Shown here: positions 42,679 through 51,551 of the stretch, piece by piece
Position numbering within the stretch: position 1 is the stretch's first letter
Layout: each line of letters begins with the position of its first letter
Assembly: GCA_028281445.1 (NCBI GenBank)
Contig: JANQJW010000066.1
Coordinates: 62,001-126,000 of the forward strand
Source: Planctomycetota bacterium
GTDB lineage: Bacteria > Planctomycetota > PLA2 > JAEUHO01
Direction: 5' to 3'
DNA: 64,000 nucleotides
Program-made: the position numbers and the translations under genes
The notes under the pieces: model-generated
Databases searched by the model: none
Seen by the model: the letters and a program-made list of their open reading frames with translations, nothing else
Told to the model about the DNA's origin: nothing

Positions 42679-43056
42679 ATGTCCTCCACGGCGCTCTATT
42701 TCATCTACCTGGCGGTCATGACGGGCGCACTCTTCTGCTTCCTCCAGGCGTTTCGTGTCCGTTTCGACACCCCGCGCCACAAGCGCTGGGGCATCGCCGG
42801 CGTCGTCGTCAGCCTGACGGGAATCGTGGTCGTACTGGTGGCTGCCGCGACCGTCGGATGGACCGTCCCGGAGCGCTTTCCCGAGGTGGTTCGCTGGCAC
42901 CGGCGCCTTGCGTATGTAGGCACCGCGTTGATCGTCCTCATCGCCGTGACAGGCGCCATGCGGCTGCGGATCCACACGAGGCTCTACCTCGTGTTCTTCC
43001 CCATCTACGTACTCGTACTGGTGCTGGCGATCATCGGCTACGCGCCTCTCTCGTGA
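42679..43056 (+). CDS. Small four-helix membrane protein, unknown
   Basis: The start at 42679 gives MSSTALYFIYLAVMTGALF; the longer frame to 42610 would run into the tRNA promoter. The 125-residue protein has four hydrophobic helices (about 8-26, 38-60, 78-98 and 104-122), with a basic loop KRWG and a HRRLAYVG motif on one face. No Cys or His arrangement identifies a cofactor, and no family is recognised. It ends 129 bases from the convergent kinase gene, with site C of the repeat between them. Confidence 0.65.
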   Translation: MSSTALYFIYLAVMTGALFCFLQAFRVRFDTPRHKRWGIAGVVVSLTGIVVVLVAAATVGWTVPERFPEVVRWHRRLAYVGTALIVLIAVTGAMRLRIHTRLYLVFFPIYVLVLVLAIIGYAPLS

Positions 43057-43079
43057 TCGCGCGGTGGCTCGTCTTCGCG

Positions 43080-43147
43080 GGGGCACACGGTGCCCCTTAC
43101 AGCAACTGCCCCTCGCTCGGCCTTGGGCTGTAGGGGCCTTGCGCCCC
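43080..43147. repeat. Paired-hairpin copy (site C) of the dispersed palindromic repeat
   Basis: The left hairpin is GGGGCAC-acg-GTGCCCC (43080-43096), the right GGGGC-cttgc-GCCCC (43133-43147), with TTACAG and CTGTAG facing inward. Reverse-complemented, the right half CGCGGAGGGGC-GCAAG-GCCCC then TACAGCCCAAGGCCG is nearly identical to site A at 14.5 kb. It sits between convergent genes. Confidence 0.75.
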
Positions 43148-43184
43148 TCCGCGACATCGCGGTGCGCCCCCCGAGATCGACGCG

Positions 43185-45515
43185 CTACTTCGCCATCCGC
43201 GCACGCGCGCGTTCGGTGTAGCCCTTCGTCTCGCGGCTGTACTTGTGCGAGCCGTCGGTTGCGCCGAGCTCCAGCTCGACGTCCCAGAACATGGTGTTCA
43301 GCTTGTGCGCGAACGTGTAGGCGAGCTGCAGTACGAGGAAGCGCGCGTCGTCCTTGGCGGTAAACGCGCTCTGTGCAAAGCGCGCGATCTGCTGCGGCTC
43401 CATGTCGGTCCAGGCGAGCGAGTGGGAGCGACCCTCGACCTCGATGTCGAACATCGTGCGCGAGAGGCGCTTGAGCGTGCCCGTTCCCTTCGGCGTCTCG
43501 ATCTCGCGCTCGTCCGCGGGGAGGTCCTTGACCGTCTTGATCAGCTCGCCTTGGAAGTCGACGAGGTGCTGCGTGAAGCCGCGCCACCAGTCGAGCTCGC
43601 GGGCCAGCCGGCCCGACGCATCCGAGATGTCTGCCGGCACGAGCTGACGCGCGCCCGTGTACTCGTGCTTCGCGATGAGCTCCTCGGCCTTGCTCTTGTC
43701 CTTGGCCCACTGATCGCGCGCCGCCTTGATGGCATCCTGCGACGACCACTCGCGATCGGGGTGCGGGTGGCGCTTCTTGAGCTTGATCTCCGACGCGATC
43801 TCCTTGGCCTTCGCGCCGGCACTCGTGCCCTTGTACTTCTTGGCGACGCGCGAGTACTGGTCGCGGACGACCTTGGTGTCGGTGGGCGACGTCCAGGTGT
43901 TGCGCGCGTACGAGTGCGCGCGTTCGAGCGCTTCCTTGGCTTCCTTCTCGCGGCGTAGCTCCACCTGCCGCTCGAGGCGCGCCTTGCGATCCGCCTCGGT
44001 CTCCTCCACCGGAGTCGAGGACAGCCCGGCAGGGTCCGTCTTCACCGGGGCACTCGCGCTCTCGTCCGCGTCCGGCGTCGGCTGCGGGTCGTCCCCGCCG
44101 CTCATGGCGACGATGGCGATGACACCCACGGCGACCGCGACGAGGATGCCGATCATCGCAGGCGCCTTCTGGCCGGCCTTCTCGCGGCGCATGACGGCCG
44201 CGCGTGCACGGCTGCGGCGCTTGCGGCTCTTCAGCGTCTCCTTCTGCTTGAGCTCCTTGCCGCCGATCTCGTCGAGTGCGCTGATCACCTCCTGCGCCGT
44301 CGGGCGCAAGAGCGCGTCGCGCTTCGTGAGGCTGCGAACGATGTCGGCCACTTCCTTGTTCAGGCCGCCCTGGCGGTGTTGCTCGGGCCGCAGCGGCCGC
44401 GCCTTCATGTGCGACTTGAGGATCCCCTGGATATCCTGGCCCGCGTAGGGCGGATTTCCGACCAGCAGGTGGTAGAGCACGATGCCGAGCGCGTAGATGT
44501 CGCTCGCTAGCTCGGCGTTGCCCGATTCGCAGATCTCCGGCGCCATGTAGTGGGGCGTGCCGACACGTTCGCTGCTCTCGTCGAAGCGCGCGGCGAGGCC
44601 GAAGTCCACGACCTTCACCGTGCCGTCCTCGAGTAGGACGAGGTTGTGCGGCTTGATGTCGCGGTGCACGAGACCGTGGGCGTGCGCGGCGCTCAGGCCG
44701 TTTGCCGCCTGACGCACGATGCGCAGCGCGTCCATGATCTCGACCTGACCCTCGCGGCTGATGAGATCCATGATCTCCTCGCCTTCGAGCAGCTCGACGA
44801 CCATGTAGTGGAGTCCGCCTTCCTCGCCGACGTCGTAGATCTTCGGGACGTTCTCGTTGTCCACCTTGGCGATGGCGCGCGCCTCCGACTGGAAGCGCTC
44901 GAGCAGTTGGGGGTTCTTCGCGACCTCCGTCCGAAGCACCTTCACGGCCACGACGTCGTCCAGCGCCTCGTAGTGCGCGCGATAGACCCGGGCCGTCTTC
45001 CCGACTCCGATGAGCTCCTCGATCTTGCAGCGTCCGAGCGTGCGCCCGACGAGCGGGTCGTGCTCGGACTGCATCTTGACCTGCTCGGCCTTGGACGGCT
45101 TGGGCTGCGGCGCGGGAGCCGGTGCCGGTGCCGCGGTGCGCTTCTTCCGGCCACCGCCGCGCCTGCGGCCTGCGCTGGGTGCCGGCGCTGCAGGCTTCGG
45201 TGCGGCGCTCGGCGTCTTCGGTGCGGCCGGCTTGGTCGGCACCCCGGGCTTGGTGGCCTTCGCCGGCGCCGCAGGCTTCTTCGGCGGCACGGCCGAGGCC
45301 TTCTTCGGGGCGACCTGCTTGGCGGGGGTCTTGGGCTTCTGCGGTGCGGCCGGCTTGACGGGCTTGGTGGGCACGGCCCCCTTGGGCTTGACCGCCTTCG
45401 GCTTCACCACCTTGGGCTTCGCCGGAGCCTTCGGCTTGACCGGCCCCTCGATCTTCCTCGGGGTCTTCGGCTTCTTTGCCTGGCCGGTGTCGGTATCGGA
45501 GGGGCCGTTCGCCAT
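43185..45515 (-). CDS. Transmembrane Ser/Thr protein kinase with Lys/Pro/Ala-rich N-terminus
   Basis: The 776-residue protein starts with ~155 residues of Lys/Pro/Ala repeats (PKTPRKIEGPVKPKAPAKPK) resembling histone H1-like tails. The kinase domain (~165-430) has GVGKTARVYRAHYE, VAVKVLR, VHRDIKPHNLVLLE, VVDFGLAARF and GTPHYMAPEI, all intact. One transmembrane helix follows (APAMIGILVAVAVGVIAIVAM, ~470-490) and then a ~280-residue extracytoplasmic part with charged helical and beta segments of no known family. This is the classic PknB layout with an unusual basic N-tail. Confidence 0.9.
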   Translation of the reverse strand: MANGPSDTDTGQAKKPKTPRKIEGPVKPKAPAKPKVVKPKAVKPKGAVPTKPVKPAAPQKPKTPAKQVAPKKASAVPPKKPAAPAKATKPGVPTKPAAPKTPSAAPKPAAPAPSAGRRRGGGRKKRTAAPAPAPAPQPKPSKAEQVKMQSEHDPLVGRTLGRCKIEELIGVGKTARVYRAHYEALDDVVAVKVLRTEVAKNPQLLERFQSEARAIAKVDNENVPKIYDVGEEGGLHYMVVELLEGEEIMDLISREGQVEIMDALRIVRQAANGLSAAHAHGLVHRDIKPHNLVLLEDGTVKVVDFGLAARFDESSERVGTPHYMAPEICESGNAELASDIYALGIVLYHLLVGNPPYAGQDIQGILKSHMKARPLRPEQHRQGGLNKEVADIVRSLTKRDALLRPTAQEVISALDEIGGKELKQKETLKSRKRRSRARAAVMRREKAGQKAPAMIGILVAVAVGVIAIVAMSGGDDPQPTPDADESASAPVKTDPAGLSSTPVEETEADRKARLERQVELRREKEAKEALERAHSYARNTWTSPTDTKVVRDQYSRVAKKYKGTSAGAKAKEIASEIKLKKRHPHPDREWSSQDAIKAARDQWAKDKSKAEELIAKHEYTGARQLVPADISDASGRLARELDWWRGFTQHLVDFQGELIKTVKDLPADEREIETPKGTGTLKRLSRTMFDIEVEGRSHSLAWTDMEPQQIARFAQSAFTAKDDARFLVLQLAYTFAHKLNTMFWDVELELGATDGSHKYSRETKGYTERARARMAK

Positions 45516-45558
45516 GCTGTCATCCTAGCCCGCGGTCGCGCGGCTGTACGGGGTCTTG

Positions 45559-47622
45559 CTACCCCAGTTCCAGCTGACGCTTCGCGTCCACCACGTCGCG
45601 GTCGATGCGCGCCTTGGCCTCGTGCAGCACGACGACGCAGGGATCGCCCTTGGGCAGTGCGTGTGCCGCCTGGCGCAGGAGCTGGATGCTCATCCGCAGG
45701 ATGCGGACCAGGTCTCCGGCCGCGAGCGTCGTGTGGTCGAGCACCTCTTCGAACGCCGCCCCTTCCGCCCAGCGCTGCACGGGACCCGCGATGCCGAAGT
45801 CCGGCCCGCGGGTGACGTCCCGCACGCCGAGTACGCGCTCCTGGGCGGCGAATGCGTCCATGTGTGCCGTGAACGGAACCTGGACGCCCTTGAGGCTGCG
45901 GGTCGGCCGCGCCGAGGCGTCGGCGGGCCGGGCCTCGTACACGATCGAGGCGAAGAGCATCGCCGTCTGGACCGGGTCGCACCGAAACAGCCAGCCGCCT
46001 TCGTACGCCTCGGTTACGGCGATCTCGTAGCCGTTGATGTGCGCGCAGAGGCGCCCCTTGCGCGTCAGTGTGTCATCCTCGATGTAGTGGAAGTGCCGGA
46101 GCGTATCGAGGCGTGCCTTGATCAGACGCGAGCCGGGCTCTTCCTTCGGCTTGCCGTGATGGCGGCGGCGCCTTCGTCCCCGATGCGGCTTCTTCGCGCG
46201 GCTCTGTTGATGCCGCGCGAAGGAACGCTGCCACGCCTGGGGCACCTGGTCGCCGACGCGTCGGAACAGGTTGAGAACGGCCGAGTAGTTCAGGTTGAAG
46301 CGGCTGCGGACCGGTTCGGTGCGTCCGCTATGGAAGTACTCCAGGTTGTCGTAGCTGACCGCGCTCTCGTCGAGCAGCGCGAAGACCCAGCCCTTCTCGT
46401 CGATGCCCTGGCGGCCTGCACGCCCCGCCATCTGCCAGTAGTCGCGCGCCTTGAGCGGACCGAACGCGATGCCATCGTACTTCGCGAGGGTGTGGAAGCA
46501 TACGGTGCGTGCAGGCATGTTCACGCCGAGCGCGAACGTCTCCGTCGCGAACAGCAACCGCACGAGGCCGCTCGTGAAGAGGCGTTCCACGATCTCCTTG
46601 TCGATCGGTAGCATGCCCGCGTGGTGGTAGAGCACGCCGCGTGCAGCGAGGCTGCGCAGGTGGTTCGTGTCCTCGGCATCCTTGACGTCGTAGAGGGCGG
46701 TCAGCTCGTCGAAGAGGCGCAGCATCTCGTCACGTTGTGCGGTCGTGAGGAGGTCGCGTGACGCGTGGCGCATGGCGAGCGACTCGCAGTCCCGGCGGCT
46801 GAAGCAGAAGTAGATCGCCGGCAGGAGGTTGCGCTCGCGGAGGAACTCCGCGAGGTCGTCGCCCGCGCGTTCCAGGATCCGCGCCTGCGTCTTGCGGCTG
46901 CGGCCACGTTGGTGCGGCCGTCGCCCGCCGCGGCGTGCCGCATGCCGGTCGCGGCCGCGACTCATCTCGATGAAGTGGCGCTTGACCTCGTCCAGAGCGC
47001 GCGGCCCGCGGCCCGGGATCCATATCTTGTGCGTGAGCGGCACGGGTCGTTCTTCCTGGATGATGACGTCGACCGGCGTCCCGCGGACCTTCTGGATCCA
47101 GCCCGCGAAGTCGTGGACGTTGGGCACGGTGGCGGAGAGCCCAACCACGCGGATGTGCTGCGGGGCGTAGATGATCGCCTCTTCCCACACGGTGCCGCGT
47201 TCGCGGTCGTCGAGGTAGTGCACCTCGTCGAAGATCACGAAATCGAAGCCGTCGAGGCGCCCGGGGTCCTCGAAGATCGTGTTGCGGAAGATCTCCGTCG
47301 TCATGATCAGGAGCGGCGCGTCCGGATCGAGCGTCACATCACCGGTCATGAGGCCGACGCGCTCGTCGCCGTACGCCTCGCGGAAGTCGCGGTACTTCTG
47401 GTTCGAGAGCGCCTTGATCGGCGAGGTGTAGACGACCCGGCGGTCCTGGCCGAGTGCCTGTTCGATGGCGAAGTCCGCGACGAGGGTTTTTCCGGCCCCG
47501 GTCGGTGCCGCCACGAGCACGTTGCGGCCGGCGAAGATGGCGGCGATCGCATCGCGCTGGAAGGGGAAGAGCTTCAGCCCGCGAAACGTGGCGGGGGAGC
47601 CCGCTTTGGAGTCTCGGGGCAT
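45559..47622 (-). CDS. Ski2-like DExH-box RNA helicase
   Basis: This 687-residue helicase has motif I AAPTGAGKT, Ia SPIKALSNQKY, II DEVH (FVIFDEVHYL), III GLSATVPN, and motifs V/VI in FATETFALGVNMPA and QMAGRAGRQG. An insert rich in Arg/His (~residues 230-250) follows the first RecA core, and a basic patch (KKPHRGRRRRRHHGK) lies near residue 485. It resembles mycobacterial HelY and the core of Ski2/Mtr4, which unwind RNA for processing or decay. The ATG at 47622 is used; the gene lies 43 bases downstream of the kinase-gene start. Confidence 0.9.
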   Translation of the reverse strand: MPRDSKAGSPATFRGLKLFPFQRDAIAAIFAGRNVLVAAPTGAGKTLVADFAIEQALGQDRRVVYTSPIKALSNQKYRDFREAYGDERVGLMTGDVTLDPDAPLLIMTTEIFRNTIFEDPGRLDGFDFVIFDEVHYLDDRERGTVWEEAIIYAPQHIRVVGLSATVPNVHDFAGWIQKVRGTPVDVIIQEERPVPLTHKIWIPGRGPRALDEVKRHFIEMSRGRDRHAARRGGRRPHQRGRSRKTQARILERAGDDLAEFLRERNLLPAIYFCFSRRDCESLAMRHASRDLLTTAQRDEMLRLFDELTALYDVKDAEDTNHLRSLAARGVLYHHAGMLPIDKEIVERLFTSGLVRLLFATETFALGVNMPARTVCFHTLAKYDGIAFGPLKARDYWQMAGRAGRQGIDEKGWVFALLDESAVSYDNLEYFHSGRTEPVRSRFNLNYSAVLNLFRRVGDQVPQAWQRSFARHQQSRAKKPHRGRRRRRHHGKPKEEPGSRLIKARLDTLRHFHYIEDDTLTRKGRLCAHINGYEIAVTEAYEGGWLFRCDPVQTAMLFASIVYEARPADASARPTRSLKGVQVPFTAHMDAFAAQERVLGVRDVTRGPDFGIAGPVQRWAEGAAFEEVLDHTTLAAGDLVRILRMSIQLLRQAAHALPKGDPCVVVLHEAKARIDRDVVDAKRQLELG

Positions 47623-47659
47623 GAGCGGATCCTACGGGGCAGCGCATGCCTTCGGTAGC

Positions 47660-48034
47660 ATGAGGCGCATGGCTCGTCTCCCCTGCCTACTGATTGTTGT
47701 CACGGCGCTCTGGCTCCTTTGCGTACCGCTCGTCGGATGCAGCGCGGGTCGCTTGCCCGGGCAGAAGTCGATGTCGTTCGCCGCCATGCAGATGCTCAAC
47801 GAAGGCGTCGACGGCGATTGGATCCTGGCCGAGTACCCGGATGCACGCCAGGTCGAGCGGCGGCCCGACGGCAGTCTCCAGCGTTTGACGTACTGGGTGA
47901 ACGACCCCCAGGGCCAGGGCCGCGGGCTCGTGATGCACTTCGACGAGACAGGCACGCTCACCCGCAAGGACTACGGCGGTCCCGTCGTGCGCCCGCCGGA
48001 TCGCAATTCCAACATCGGCTTCGGCGGCGGGTAA
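47660..48034 (+). CDS. Small lipoprotein, unknown
   Basis: This 124-residue protein starts MRRMARLPCLLIV and has a hydrophobic core ending LVGC, a lipobox with acylated Cys near position 27. The mature part has ILAEYPDARQVERRPDGS, beta-rich LTYWVNDPQGQGRGLVMHFDE, and a Gly-rich end. It could belong to the SmpA/OmlA/BLIP-like fold, which such length and pattern recall, but I cannot confirm that. ATG 47669 is an alternative start. The DoxX-like gene follows 8 bases later. Confidence 0.7.
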   Translation: MRRMARLPCLLIVVTALWLLCVPLVGCSAGRLPGQKSMSFAAMQMLNEGVDGDWILAEYPDARQVERRPDGSLQRLTYWVNDPQGQGRGLVMHFDETGTLTRKDYGGPVVRPPDRNSNIGFGGG

Positions 48035-48042
48035 GCGACCCC

Positions 48043-48600
48043 ATGGCCGCGAAGAAGCGAGGCGGGCGCGCGCCGTCCGGCGGCGGCCTGTGGGCGCCCA
48101 AGCTGGGGATCGTGTCACTTCGCGTCTTCACGGGCGCCGTCATGTTCAGCGCGGCCTGGTACAAGCTCGTCACGCCGGGGACAGGGCTCGGCGACACGAT
48201 CAACAACTTCGCCGAGCGTGAGTACATCCCGCTCGTGCGACAGGCCATCGCGCATCCGCCGACGGTGCTGGGCTGGCGCATGGACTGGTTCTCGAGTCTG
48301 CTCGAGAACGTGTTCCTGCCGGGGCAGTCGCCCTATGTCTTCGGCGCGGCCATCCTGTTCTTCGAGGGGCTGCTGGGCATCAGCCTGATCCTCGGGGTCT
48401 GCACGCGGCTCATGAGCGTGCTCGGTGCGTTCCTGATGCTGGGCTTCGGGCTCGCCAAGGGGCTGCCGTTCCTGACAGTCACGAAGGGGACGAACTGGTT
48501 CCTCGTGATGATCCTCTTCACGCTCGCGTTGACGGCCGCGGGACGGATCCTTGGGCTGGACGGGCGACTGCAGCACCGCTTCCCACGGTGGATCTCGTAG
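48043..48600 (+). CDS. DoxX-like four-helix membrane protein
   Basis: This 185-residue protein has four helices typical of the DoxX/TQO-small family: LRVFTGAVMFSAAWYKLVTP, FGAAILFFEGLLGISLILG, MSVLGAFLMLGFGLAKG and FLVMILFTLALTAAGRILGLD. The family includes quinone-interacting membrane subunits and many uncharacterised proteins. The N-terminus has a basic KKRGGR stretch. It follows the lipoprotein gene by 8 bases and may be co-transcribed. Confidence 0.75.
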   Translation: MAAKKRGGRAPSGGGLWAPKLGIVSLRVFTGAVMFSAAWYKLVTPGTGLGDTINNFAEREYIPLVRQAIAHPPTVLGWRMDWFSSLLENVFLPGQSPYVFGAAILFFEGLLGISLILGVCTRLMSVLGAFLMLGFGLAKGLPFLTVTKGTNWFLVMILFTLALTAAGRILGLDGRLQHRFPRWIS

Positions 48601-48617
48601 CCGGGTAGGCTGCGCGC

Positions 48618-48733
48618 GTGTCGCTCTCGACCTTCAGGACGTCCGCTTCTCGTATGGGGACCACGAGGTCCTGCGCGGCCTCCTAGGCACCCTGGATGCT
48701 CGGCGGCGCTTCGCGGGACTCCTCCTCGCGTAG
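48618..48733 (+). pseudogene. Decayed N-terminal copy of the downstream ABC ATPase gene
   Basis: The frame reads LDLQDVRFSYGDHEVLRGL, matching LSLQEVGFSYGEYEVLRGI at the start of the intact ATPase gene 214 bases downstream. A GTG TCG CTC start (48618) corresponds to ATG TCG TTG, but one base is missing after it. The frame then diverges at RGL and stops at 48733. The rest of the ATPase is absent, so this is a truncated duplication. Confidence 0.7.
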
Positions 48734-48831
48734 TCAGGCTACGCGCGTCGTCGTCGCCCGCTTTGCGGCGCCGTCGCCCCAGGGCGCCTAGCTGCCAAGC
48801 TCCATGGCGATCGGGTTAGTCTTCCTCCCTC

Positions 48832-49620
48832 ATGTCGTTGCTCAGCCTCCAAGAAGTCGGCTTCTCGTACGGCGAGTATGAAGTGCTACGCGGCATCTCC
48901 CTGTCCGTGTCGAGCGGCGAGATGGTCGCGATCGTGGGCGCCAACGGGACCGGCAAGACGACGCTGCTGCGCGTCGCGGGCGGCCTGCTGGAGCCCGCGC
49001 GCGGCGATGTGCTGCTGAAGGGCGAGCCGATCCGCGGCGTGACACGGCGCGCCGCCGCACGCGTGATGGCGGCCGTCCAGGCGGAGGAGCGCTCCGTCTT
49101 TCCCTACACCGTCCGCGAGTCGGTCACGCTCGGCCGCCATCCCTGGCGCGGCGCGTTTGCGCCGTTGAGCGACGTCGACAAGGCGTGTGTGGCCGCCGCG
49201 ATCAACCTCACGGATCTCGACGATCTGATCGAACGCCCGCTGCCCGAGCTCAGCTCGGGCGAACGCCAGCGCGTTGCCATCGCGCGCGCCTTCGTGCAGG
49301 ACGCACAGGTCTTCCTCCTCGACGAGCCGACGTCGCATCTCGACCTCGGCCAGCGCCTGCGCATGCTGCGCATCTTCCGCATGCGCACGCGCGATGTGGA
49401 CTGTGCCGTGCTGGCTGTGCTCCACGACCTGAACCTCGCGGCCCAGACCGCCGACCGTCTCCTGCTGCTGGAGGACGGCCGGGTCACCGTGCAAGGCACG
49501 CCCGCCGCGGTGCTCACGCCCGAGCACGTCGAGCGTGCGTTCGGCACGCCGGTCGAGATCCTCGCGCATCCCCAGACCGGGTTGCCGGTCGTGGTGCCGC
49601 TGGCGGAGGCGGACGCATGA
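48832..49620 (+). CDS. FecCD-type importer ATP-binding protein (BtuD/FecE-like)
   Basis: This 262-residue ATPase has Walker A GANGTGKTT, Q-loop AAVQAEE, signature LSSGERQR, Walker B VFLLDEPTSHLD and a switch His in AVLHDLN. The segment HPWRGAFAPLS is typical of the vitamin B12/ferric-siderophore/heme importers. The binding-protein gene overlaps its stop (ATGA). A decayed copy of its start lies just upstream. No B12-riboswitch core was seen in the leader. Confidence 0.93.
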   Translation: MSLLSLQEVGFSYGEYEVLRGISLSVSSGEMVAIVGANGTGKTTLLRVAGGLLEPARGDVLLKGEPIRGVTRRAAARVMAAVQAEERSVFPYTVRESVTLGRHPWRGAFAPLSDVDKACVAAAINLTDLDDLIERPLPELSSGERQRVAIARAFVQDAQVFLLDEPTSHLDLGQRLRMLRIFRMRTRDVDCAVLAVLHDLNLAAQTADRLLLLEDGRVTVQGTPAAVLTPEHVERAFGTPVEILAHPQTGLPVVVPLAEADA

Positions 49621-50453
49621 TGCGCGTCGCGGCGTTCGTCCTGCTGTTGCTCTGCACCGCATGCGGAGACGACGGTCCGCCTGCGGCACCCAGCGGACCG
49701 CCGCAGCGCATCGTGAGCACGCTGCCCGGCATCACCGAGATGGTCTGCTACCTGGGCGCATGCGATCGGCTGGTCGCGGTTTCGCCCTACTGCGACTACC
49801 CGGCCGAAGTAGAGAGACTGCCGCGCGTGAAGGTGCACCCGTTCGATGTCGAGGCGGTCTTGAGGATGAAGCCCGACATGGTCATCGTCGACGAGCGCCT
49901 GCATCGGCAGGACCTTGCGGTCATCCGCAAGCGCGTGCCGGGCCTGCTCGTGCTCGACACGAGTCGCTCGCTGGACAGCGTGATGGCCTCGATGAAACGT
50001 CTCGCAGACGTCCTCGACACCGACGAAGCCCGGACGCAGGCGAAGCGCTGGGACGTGCGAGCGGCGGTCGAGGTGTATCTACACGAGCCGGAAGGCAAGC
50101 CGCGCGTATCCGTGCTCATCGTCGGGCAGTGGGATCCGCTGTACGTGATGGGCAAGGGGTCGCTGCTCGACGACCTGGTAACGACGTGCGGAGCCACGAA
50201 TGTTGCTTGGGACCTCGAGGGCGATGCGTCCGGCACGTTCTCCGAAGAGCTCGTACTGGAGCGGCAGCCCGACTGGATCCTGACGCCGCGAACACCCATG
50301 CCCGACCGCATCCGCAAGCGCTGGAAGGGCGTACCCGCGGTCAAGAACGGGCGCATCGTCGACGGATCCGGTGACGACCTCGTGCGCGCGGGGCCGCGCG
50401 TTCTCGAAGGACTGCACCGGCTCGCGAGGCTGCTGCGGGAGCCGATCAAGTGA
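49617..50453 (+). CDS. BtuF/FecB-type substrate-binding lipoprotein
   Basis: This 278-residue protein begins MMRVAAFVLLLLCTAC, a lipoprotein signal. RIVSTLPGITEMVCYLGACDRLVAVSPYCDYP matches the start of the PF01497 binding fold, with the SPYCDYP segment common in cobalamin-binding homologues. It would capture B12 or a similar metal chelate (heme, siderophore) in the periplasm. The ATG overlaps the ATPase stop and it ends overlapping the permease GTG. Confidence 0.9.
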   Translation: MMRVAAFVLLLLCTACGDDGPPAAPSGPPQRIVSTLPGITEMVCYLGACDRLVAVSPYCDYPAEVERLPRVKVHPFDVEAVLRMKPDMVIVDERLHRQDLAVIRKRVPGLLVLDTSRSLDSVMASMKRLADVLDTDEARTQAKRWDVRAAVEVYLHEPEGKPRVSVLIVGQWDPLYVMGKGSLLDDLVTTCGATNVAWDLEGDASGTFSEELVLERQPDWILTPRTPMPDRIRKRWKGVPAVKNGRIVDGSGDDLVRAGPRVLEGLHRLARLLREPIK

Positions 50454-51436
50454 GCGGTCGCTGGATCATGGCTGCGCTCTTCGTCGTGCTCGCCACGGGG
50501 GCCGCGCTGTGCATGGGCCCCGCAGATCTCTCGCCCGGTGACGTATGGGGCGCACTGACCGGCGACGAGGCGGATTCCGTCAAGCACACGATCGTCCATC
50601 GCGTGCGCCTCCCGCAGGTTCTCCTCGGCTTGCTTGTCGGCGCAGCGCTCAGCGTCTCGGGTGTTCTCTTCCAGGCCCTGCTGCGCAACGACCTTGCCGA
50701 GCCGTATCTGCTCGGCGTCGGACCCGGTGCGTTGCTGGGCGTAACGATTGCCGCGGTCTTCTTCGCTGGATCGGCGGATGCGAGTACGGTGCCCTTGCTG
50801 CGCGGGGTGTTCGCCTTCCTCGGCGCCATCGGGGTTGCTGCGATCATCTTCTCGTTCGCGCGCAAGGGCGTGCGGCGCACGTCGGTGTCGGTCTTGCTCG
50901 CCGGCATTGCGATCGGCGCGTTCGTGCACGCGATCGCGACGGGCATGCTGCACACGCTGGATGACTGGCCGCGCGTCGTGCGCTGGCTGCTCGGCGATCT
51001 CAGTCTCGCGGAGTATCAGCAGGTCGCCGTGCTCGGTGCCGTGCTCGCCGTGGGCGGGCTCGCTGCGTGGGCCTGGGCGCGCGATCTCGACGTCCTTACG
51101 TTGGGCGAGGAGGCGGCGTGGTTCGGCGGGGTCGAGCCGCGGCGATCCCTGTGGTTGCTCGGCGGGCTCGCGTGCCTCCTCGCAGCCGCCGCCGTTGCGC
51201 AATGTGGGCTTGTCGGGTTCATCGGGCTGGTCGTGCCCCACATCGGCCGGCGGCTGTTCGGGCCGGGCCATAGGACCCTCATCCCCGCGGCTGCCCTGCT
51301 CGGCGCGGGACTCCTGGTGCTAGCCGACGGTCTCTCCCGCGAGCTGCACCCTCCGCAGGGCTTTCCGCTCGCTGTCGTCACGGCCGCTCTCGGGGCCCCG
51401 ATGCTCGCCTGGCTCGTACACCGGAAAGCCGGTTAA
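50450..51436 (+). CDS. FecCD-family permease (BtuC-like)
   Basis: This 328-residue permease has about ten helices. The segments LPQVLLGLLVGAALSVSGVLFQALLRNDLAEPYLLGV and CGLVGFIGLVVPHIGRRLFGPGHR are conserved in BtuC/FecD/FhuB. The GTG start overlaps the binding-protein stop (GTGA), completing a three-gene importer in the order ATPase, binding protein, permease. Substrate is not determined; cobalamin is the best guess from the binding protein. Confidence 0.93.
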   Translation: MSGRWIMAALFVVLATGAALCMGPADLSPGDVWGALTGDEADSVKHTIVHRVRLPQVLLGLLVGAALSVSGVLFQALLRNDLAEPYLLGVGPGALLGVTIAAVFFAGSADASTVPLLRGVFAFLGAIGVAAIIFSFARKGVRRTSVSVLLAGIAIGAFVHAIATGMLHTLDDWPRVVRWLLGDLSLAEYQQVAVLGAVLAVGGLAAWAWARDLDVLTLGEEAAWFGGVEPRRSLWLLGGLACLLAAAAVAQCGLVGFIGLVVPHIGRRLFGPGHRTLIPAAALLGAGLLVLADGLSRELHPPQGFPLAVVTAALGAPMLAWLVHRKAG

Positions 51437-51551
51437 CAGCCGCTGGGACGACGTTTGGGCTCAACTGGCGGGTGCTTGACCCCCCGGGTAAAACTGTTCG
51501 TTGCGCCAACGAATCCGGCGGCTGTCTGCCGCCTCCGTCTGGGGACCTCGG

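Noticed and set aside
42448-43749. Upstream extension of the SET gene to 43749
   Set aside because: The extension crosses the tRNA gene, its terminator and the small membrane protein gene; the true start is at 42447.
48734-48831. Cobalamin riboswitch ahead of the BtuCDF-like importer
   Set aside because: No B12-box core or extended pairing was visible in the short leader; only a small CGCGTAG/CTACGCG stem is present.
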